DNA of 64,000 nt from Prauserella_A sp040645195. Its GTDB lineage: Bacteria; Actinomycetota; Actinomycetes; Mycobacteriales; Pseudonocardiaceae. Of this stretch, positions 59,567-64,000 are shown one piece after another. Positions within the stretch are counted from its first letter, which is position 1, and each line of letters begins with the position of its first letter. The stretch is from positions 124,001-188,000 of the forward strand of contig NZ_JBEYXW010000002.1 in the NCBI RefSeq assembly GCF_040645195.1. The letters run 5' to 3'. A program made the translations under genes and the position numbers. The notes under the pieces are model-generated. The model was not told the DNA's origin. It saw only the letters and a list, made by a program, of their open reading frames with translations, and made no database searches.

Positions 59567-60655
59567 CTAACCCACGGTCTGCGGGATCAGTGACGGCGCG
59601 GGGTGCAGGTTGCCGTCCTCGCCCTTCAGGCACGCCGCTGCCTGGTCGTTGGTGGCGAGGAACTCGCTCAGGCAGCGTGCGAACTGCTGGTGCCCAGCGG
59701 CATTGGGGTGGAACGACTCCTGGATGGCGTGGGTGGCGCGCTCCACCGCGGTCAGATCGTCCCAGCGCACCGTGAACCGGGTGAACCACTCGGTGCTGGC
59801 ATCCGCGCCGCCGGAACACGCCTCGTGCCCGTCGCCGGCGCGGGACAGGTCGAGGAACCGCGCGCCCGCACGCTGGGCCACGTCCCGCAGGCCCGCCGAC
59901 AACGAGGCCGCGCCCGTCTCCTTCACCCACCGCAGGTCCTCGGTCCGGAACGGGCAGCCGTTGAGGTTGCGCAGGTTCTCCGGGATGTCCGGCCCGATCG
60001 GCGACGCATAGGACTGCAGCACCAGCTCGTAGTCCTCCCGGTCATAACCGGCGTTGCGCAGCACCGTCCTGATGTCGTCGAGCGCGTCGACGACCTTCGG
60101 CACCATCTTCTCGATGCGGGACGCCCAGTCGTCCGTGATCTGCTCGCTGCACGGATCGCCGCTGTCCATGAACCATGAGGTGAAGCATTCGGAGATCAGC
60201 CGGGAGAAGTGCGGGTCGTCGTTGGCGCCGACCGCGACCACGACAGCGGCCACACGATGGGTCTTGACCAGCTGCGCCAGCTGCTGTGCCTGCGACGGTT
60301 CAGTCCACTGCTCGACCTCGCCCAGCGCGACCTGCCCCGCGGGTGCCCCCGAACAGGCGAGGTTGACGGACTTGACGATGCCGGGGGCCTTGACCTCATG
60401 CACGAGCGCGAGCGGGGAACGGTGGCACCAGTTGCCGTCGCGGCCGTCGGTGTCGGCGGTGTACTCGCCCGCGCCCTCACCGGAGATCGTGCTGTCGCCG
60501 AGCGAGACAATGGTGAGCGGTCCCCGTCCCGGCGGTCCCGGTGGCTCGACCGGTTGCTGGCTGTCCCTGCCGATGAGAACGAACACTCCCACGAGGAGGG
60601 CGACTCCAGCGAGCGCGAACCCGGTGAGCCACCAGCGAGATCTGGCCATTGGCAC
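59567..60655 (-). CDS. Membrane-anchored SGNH hydrolase
   Basis: A 362-residue exported hydrolase anchored by an N-terminal helix (WLTGFALAGVALLVGVFVLI). The GDS-type nucleophile is in IVSLGDSTISGEGAG, the Asn block in VVVAVGANDDPHFS, and the C-terminal Asp/His in SFHPNAAGHQQ. It contains at least six cysteines, probably disulphide-paired outside the cell. Similar proteins are lipases or carbohydrate esterases. Start GTG 60655 or ATG 60649. It converges on the toxin gene with a 4-base gap. Confidence 0.87.
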   Translation of the reverse strand: MPMARSRWWLTGFALAGVALLVGVFVLIGRDSQQPVEPPGPPGRGPLTIVSLGDSTISGEGAGEYTADTDGRDGNWCHRSPLALVHEVKAPGIVKSVNLACSGAPAGQVALGEVEQWTEPSQAQQLAQLVKTHRVAAVVVAVGANDDPHFSRLISECFTSWFMDSGDPCSEQITDDWASRIEKMVPKVVDALDDIRTVLRNAGYDREDYELVLQSYASPIGPDIPENLRNLNGCPFRTEDLRWVKETGAASLSAGLRDVAQRAGARFLDLSRAGDGHEACSGGADASTEWFTRFTVRWDDLTAVERATHAIQESFHPNAAGHQQFARCLSEFLATNDQAAACLKGEDGNLHPAPSLIPQTVG

Positions 60656-60738
60656 CGAGTGTAGGAGAAAACCGTTCGTCTTCGCCGACGCCGTGGTCCG
60701 ATACTCGAGCCCCAGCTCACCGAAAGGACGGCCCGACT

Positions 60739-61431
60739 GTGGTGCGTGGCAAGCAGGTACTGATCTTCGACGCCGACGACACGCTCTGGGAGAACAACAT
60801 CCTGTTCGAGCGCGTCATCGACGACTTCCTCGACTGGCTCACGCACCCGACGCTCGACCGCGACCAGCTGCGGGCCATCCTCGACGACATCGAGCGGGCG
60901 AACACCGCGGCACACGGCTACGGCAGCAAAGTGTTCCTGCGCAGCCTCGGCGACTGCGTGGCGCGGCTGCGGGAGCGGCCTGCCACGAGCGCGGAACTGC
61001 GGCGCATCGAGGAGCTGGCGGTCGCGCTGGTCGAAGGCAGCGTCGACCTCATTCCCGGTGTCGCCGACACCCTCACCACGCTCGGTGAGCGGCACGAACT
61101 GCTCCTGCTGACCAAAGGGGACACCGAAGAACAGCAGCGCAAGCTCACCGCGTCGCAGCTGGAGCGGCACTTCGCCGGAGTCCACATCGTCGGGGAGAAG
61201 AACGTCGACACCTACCAGGCGCTGTCCGGCGAGTACGGGTTCGTCCCCGAGCGCACGTGGATGATCGGCAACTCGCCGAAGTCGGACATCCTGCCCGCCC
61301 GCCGGGCCGGGCTGGGCGCGGTGTTCATCCCCAACGAGAACACCTGGGTGCTCGAACACAGCGAACTGGACAGCTCCGATACAGGGGTGCTGCGGCTGAC
61401 CGCCTTCCCGGAGCTGCTCCAGCACTTCTGA
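60739..61431 (+). CDS. HAD-superfamily hydrolase
   Basis: A 230-residue HAD protein with motif I VLIFDADDTLWENN, motif II LLLLTKGD and motif IV WMIGNSPKSDILPARRAG. The DxDxT signature indicates a phosphatase; the W-E-N-N variant is typical of the pyrophosphatase PpaX/YjjG-like subgroup. GTG 60739 follows AAAGGA. Divergent from the SGNH hydrolase gene. Substrate unknown. Confidence 0.85.
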   Translation: MVRGKQVLIFDADDTLWENNILFERVIDDFLDWLTHPTLDRDQLRAILDDIERANTAAHGYGSKVFLRSLGDCVARLRERPATSAELRRIEELAVALVEGSVDLIPGVADTLTTLGERHELLLLTKGDTEEQQRKLTASQLERHFAGVHIVGEKNVDTYQALSGEYGFVPERTWMIGNSPKSDILPARRAGLGAVFIPNENTWVLEHSELDSSDTGVLRLTAFPELLQHF

Positions 61432-61447
61432 GGCGGGGCATGGGGTT

Positions 61448-61490
61448 GTCAGTTTGATTTGACATTCTGCGGATGTCAAATCAAACTGAC
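61448..61490. promoter_or_regulatory. Perfect 18-bp-arm palindrome before the HTH/Clp-N cassette
   Basis: GTCAGTTTGATTTGACAT (61448-61465) and its exact reverse complement (61473-61490) flank a 7-base spacer. Both arms contain TTGACA, a consensus -35 box, facing outward from opposite strands. It ends 3 bases before the ATG of the HTH gene, so a protein bound here would block both promoter and start. The region is markedly AT-rich for this genome. It might alternatively form an RNA hairpin. Confidence 0.8.
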
Positions 61491-61493
61491 ACC

Positions 61494-61697
61494 ATGAGTG
61501 TTGATCGTTTGGTATCCGCGTTGGCGTCCGATGACCCGGCGACCGGGTTGTGGGCGGTGCTGGCGCTGCGTCGGCTGGCCGAGCGGGTGGAGGCCAATCA
61601 GGTCGCCGCGGCCCGTCGGGCGGACTGGTCCTGGCAGCAGATCGGGGACGCCCTGGGCGTCACCCGTCAGTCCATCCACGTCAAGTACGGAAAGTGA
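61494..61697 (+). CDS. Small HTH regulator of the Clp-N cassette
   Basis: A 67-residue protein. The C-terminal half DWSWQQIGDALGVTRQSIHV is a clear helix-turn-helix; the N-terminal half is helical (LWAVLALRRLAERVEANQVA). The ATG at 61494 lies just after the palindrome; an in-frame ATG at 61473 inside the palindrome would add 7 residues. The stop is 7 bases before the Clp-N start. It very likely binds the palindrome and regulates the cassette. Confidence 0.75.
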   Translation: MSVDRLVSALASDDPATGLWAVLALRRLAERVEANQVAAARRADWSWQQIGDALGVTRQSIHVKYGK

Positions 61698-61704
61698 GGC
61701 ACTA

Positions 61705-62163
61705 GTGGCGAGGTTCAAGCCGCAGGTCGGTATGGGCCAGGTGTACTTGGACGCCAATGCCGAGGCCGTGCGCAGGGGCGACCGCAAAGTCGGCACCGAG
61801 CACGTGCTCTTGGCGCTGCTCGGTGATCCGGGCTCGGTCACCGGTCAGGCGTTGGGGGTGAGCCTGATTGAGGCGCGTGAGGTGCTGGAGCGACTGGATC
61901 GAGACGCCTTGGCGTCGGTGGGTGTCCAGGCGGCCTATGCCGGGCCGGTCTTTCCGGGCCGGGAAGATGATCGCCTCCCACTGACTCCGGCGGCCAAGAC
62001 GGTGTTCACCGGGCTGCGCACACAAGCAGGCCGGGACCGGATCGGCGTTCACCACGTCCTGCTCGGTCTGCTGGCCCGTACCGGTCCGGACCCGGCTGCC
62101 GTGCTGTTGGACGCGCTCGGCGTTGAGCGCCCTGCGGTGCGCGCTCGTCTGGGTCAGGGGTGA
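61705..62163 (+). CDS. Stand-alone Clp N-terminal-domain protein
   Basis: A 152-residue protein consisting of one ClpC/ClpA-type N-domain with both internal repeats: GTEHVLLALLGDPGS in the first and GVHHVLLGLLARTGPDP in the second, joined by LPLTPAAKTVFTGL. No ATPase module follows. Mycobacterial ClpC2 is a similar ATPase-less N-domain protein that, as I recall, protects ClpC1 from N-domain-binding antibiotics and controls itself; here the HTH and N-domain are separate genes. The position of ClpC1 Phe80, central to cyclomarin binding, is Leu here (LPLTP versus IPFTP). GTG 61705 has GAGG close upstream. Confidence 0.8.
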   Translation: MARFKPQVGMGQVYLDANAEAVRRGDRKVGTEHVLLALLGDPGSVTGQALGVSLIEAREVLERLDRDALASVGVQAAYAGPVFPGREDDRLPLTPAAKTVFTGLRTQAGRDRIGVHHVLLGLLARTGPDPAAVLLDALGVERPAVRARLGQG

Positions 62164-62169
62164 GAGCCG

Positions 62170-63060
62170 ATGGACGCTGCCGCGGTTTCGTACGAGACGG
62201 GCTCGGTGACCTCCCTGGACGGCACCGTCATCGGCTACCGCCGGTTCGGGAGTGGACCGGCGGTGGTGCTGATGCACGGGTCGATGATGGCCTGCCACAA
62301 CTTCATGCGGCTGGGCGCGGCGCTCAGCGGCGATTTCACCGTCTACCTGCCCGATCGCCGCGGCCGCGGGATGAGCGGCCCCTGTGGGCCCGACTTCACC
62401 CTGCAGCGCGCGGCCGAGGACGTGGGGGCGCTGATGGAACAGACCGGGGCGCGCAACGTCTTCGGGCTCAGCGCCGGCGCCGTCCCGGTCCTGCAGTGGG
62501 CGCTGACCTGCCCCCAGGGATACAAGATCGCGGTATATGAGCCACCACTGCCGGTCAACGGTTTCTCCCCTGTGGCGTGGTTGCCCCGCTACGAGCGGGA
62601 AATGGCCCAAGGGCGACCGGCGGCCGCGCTGGTGACCGTCGCCAAGGGCACCAAGGACTCGCGGCTGATCGAAGCCCTGCCCCGGGCCGTGCTCGTCCCG
62701 CTCATGGGTGCGGGGTTGCGGGCCCAGGCCCGGCAGGCCGACGGCGACGTCACCCTGAACGATCTCATTCCCACCATGAGCCAGGATGCCCGGCTTGTGC
62801 TGAACGCCACCGGACTGATCACGGCGTCCACCGCCATACAGGCCGAGGTCCTGCTGCTCGGCGGCAGCAAGAGCGCACGCTGTTTCAAGGACGCACTCGA
62901 CGCCTTGCACGCCACCGTCCCGCACGCCCGCCGGGTGGAACTCCGCCGCCTGGGGCACCTGGCCGCCGACAACGGCGGACATCCCGGCCGTGTCGCCCAC
63001 GCCCTGGCCGACTTCTTCGCCGACGATCACCCATTGCCGCATCGACAGGACGCGCGCTGA
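62170..63060 (+). CDS. Alpha/beta hydrolase of the Clp-N cassette
   Basis: A 296-residue hydrolase. The nucleophile elbow is GLSAGA, the oxyanion HG lies in VVLMHGSMMACHNF, and the catalytic His is in RRLGHLAADNGG. The N-terminus reads LDGTVIGYRRFGSGPAVV, typical of the esterase/epoxide-hydrolase-like fold. It starts 6 bases after the Clp-N gene with a GAG-type site, so it is in the same operon. A role against an antibiotic or modified peptide would fit the cassette but is inference. Confidence 0.8.
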   Translation: MDAAAVSYETGSVTSLDGTVIGYRRFGSGPAVVLMHGSMMACHNFMRLGAALSGDFTVYLPDRRGRGMSGPCGPDFTLQRAAEDVGALMEQTGARNVFGLSAGAVPVLQWALTCPQGYKIAVYEPPLPVNGFSPVAWLPRYEREMAQGRPAAALVTVAKGTKDSRLIEALPRAVLVPLMGAGLRAQARQADGDVTLNDLIPTMSQDARLVLNATGLITASTAIQAEVLLLGGSKSARCFKDALDALHATVPHARRVELRRLGHLAADNGGHPGRVAHALADFFADDHPLPHRQDAR

Positions 63061-63116
63061 CCTGCGGCTTGCCTCTCTCTGGCTTGCTTGGTCCGTGCGC
63101 CTGAGACGCAGCTCGG

Positions 63117-64000
63117 TCAACGACTCGCCGTGCGGGCCCACCAGTCCTGCCCCGCGGCGGGCAGTGTGGAGATCGGGTCGTAGTAGGGGTAGCGGCGGCG
63201 CAGCGCGTCGGGATCGGAGTGTTCGATGCCGGTGCGGTAGTTCTTCGTCCAGTACGAGATACCACGTTCGCGGTCGTACTCGGCGAGCTGGTGCACCCAG
63301 CGCTTGCCGACATAGGGCACGTCGCACACGAGGCGCGGTGTCGCGTAACCGGGCAGGTAGCCCATGATCGCGTGCTGCAGCTCCTGCGCCTCCCACACCG
63401 CCAGCCGCCAGTGCTCGGCGTTGGGGATCATGTCGCACAGGTAGAAGTAGTACGGCAGGATGTTCGCCTCGCCCTGCAGGGCGAAACACAGATCCAGCAG
63501 CTGCGCCGGTGTCGCGTTGACGCCACGCAGCAGCACGCCCTGGTTGCGCACGTCCCGCACCCCGACCTCGAGTGCGGTACGCGCGGCTTCGGCAACGAGC
63601 GGCGTCACCGACTGCACATGGTTGACGTGGGTGTGGATCGCGAGGTTGACCCCGCGGCGGCGGGCGGTCCCGGCCACCCGCGCGAGCCCCTCGACGACCT
63701 TGGGCTGCAGCCAGTGCTGGGGGAGTCCGGCGAGCGCCTTGGTCGCGAGGCGGATGTCCCGCACGGTCTCGATGTCCAGTAACCGCATGAGGAACGCCTC
63801 GAGCTGGTGCCACGGCACGTTCGCGACGTCACCACCGGACACGACGACATCCCGCACACCGGGTGTGCGGCGCAGGTAGCCGATCATCGCGTCCTGCCGG
63901 TCGACCGGTTTGAGCGTCAACCGGTGCTTGTCGACCTGCTCGGTGGAGTTGCCGACAAGGTCCATGCGGGTGCAGTGCCCGCAGTACTGCGGGCACGTGG
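63117..64000 (-). CDS. KamA-family radical SAM aminomutase (C-terminal part)
   Basis: The 5' end lies beyond the window. The visible 294 residues contain the radical SAM cysteines CPQYCGHC (C-x3-C-x2-C), DVVVSGGDVANVPW for SAM binding, NHVQSVTPLVAEAA, NQGVLLRGVNATPAQLL and YYFYLCDMIPNAEHW. These are the motifs of lysine 2,3-aminomutase and relatives (including EF-P lysine and glutamate aminomutases), which use PLP and adenosyl radical to move an amino group. The PLP lysine would be expected in PGYATPRLV-adjacent sequence but I did not assign it. The substrate cannot be fixed. Confidence 0.88.
   Translation of the reverse strand, partial: TCPQYCGHCTRMDLVGNSTEQVDKHRLTLKPVDRQDAMIGYLRRTPGVRDVVVSGGDVANVPWHQLEAFLMRLLDIETVRDIRLATKALAGLPQHWLQPKVVEGLARVAGTARRRGVNLAIHTHVNHVQSVTPLVAEAARTALEVGVRDVRNQGVLLRGVNATPAQLLDLCFALQGEANILPYYFYLCDMIPNAEHWRLAVWEAQELQHAIMGYLPGYATPRLVCDVPYVGKRWVHQLAEYDRERGISYWTKNYRTGIEHSDPDALRRRYPYYDPISTLPAAGQDWWARTASR

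Noticed and set aside
1..64000. tRNA, rRNA or other structured RNA genes
   Set aside because: Reading the intergenic regions gave no T-loop/acceptor pattern or rRNA-like segment; all gaps are short.

Overview
The window is high-GC DNA with GTG, TTG and possibly CTG starts beside ATG, dense coding and frequent 4-base gene overlaps. Gene content points to an actinomycete: mycothiol ligase (mshC), the complete Pup-proteasome system, an actinobacterial coproporphyrin ferrochelatase, and fabG1-inhA. Gene order resembles the Mycobacterium tuberculosis blocks Rv1481-Rv1486c and Rv2130c-Rv2089c, as I remember them. The InhA substrate loop is short and there is no mycolate-type context, which suggests a filamentous relative such as a member of the Pseudonocardiaceae. 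The genus cannot be fixed from sequence alone.

Layout. 1-11.1 kb: end of a VWA membrane protein, trmL, phoD, fabG-inhA, then a 4.5 kb accessory block (AraC regulator, NmrA-like oxidoreductase, DUF1772, DHA1 exporter, TetR), then hemH and a conserved unknown. 11.1-17.1 kb: a MoxR-type ATPase/VWA pair, a subtilisin-like protease and a cytochrome P450. 17.2-32.8 kb: mshC, a phosphoesterase, an MFS gene with an apparent CTG start, a PAC2 gene preceded by an unannotated 42-codon ORF, metH, a HAD phosphatase, an inserted methyltransferase, hisE-hisG, a ParA-like ATPase, a thioesterase, a RecB-like Fe-S nuclease, an M50 protease and trmI. 32.8-49.0 kb: two tandem Pro/Gly/Gln-rich membrane proteins, then the Pup-proteasome locus (arc, dop, pup, prcB, prcA, pafA, pafB, pafC) running into tatA-tatC. 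A small HTH gene with an aldo-keto reductase and a lipoprotein gene is inserted between arc and dop; a PAP2-diacylglycerol kinase fusion lies between prcA and pafA. 49.0-61.4 kb: dagK, MFS, helY, two DUF4333 genes flanking an Eis-like acetyltransferase, a 5'-3' exonuclease, an Xaa-Pro peptidase, an Lrp/AsnC regulator, a RHH/MazF-like toxin-antitoxin pair, an SGNH hydrolase and a HAD protein. 61.4-64 kb: a compact cassette of HTH protein, stand-alone Clp N-domain protein and alpha/beta hydrolase behind a perfect 18-bp-arm palindrome, then the end of a KamA-type radical SAM gene.

How the genes work together. Arc unfolds pupylated proteins and feeds the PrcAB core; PafA attaches Pup, and Dop deamidates Pup and removes it. 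PafB-PafC are WYL regulators of the DNA-damage response. TatA-TatC export folded proteins such as the Tat-signalled PhoD encoded here. MshC makes mycothiol. MetH, HisE and HisG serve amino-acid synthesis.

The most interesting non-housekeeping signals are: the HTH/Clp-N/hydrolase cassette and its palindrome, which looks like a split relative of the mycobacterial ClpC2 idea; the small HTH gene bracketed by two identical 17-bp operator-like repeats; the partially duplicated small ORF before PAC2; two copies of a nested palindromic 3'-end repeat; and a 21-bp degenerate tandem repeat after prcA. No rRNA, tRNA, CRISPR array or insertion sequence was seen, and no gene-free stretch exceeds 300 bases.
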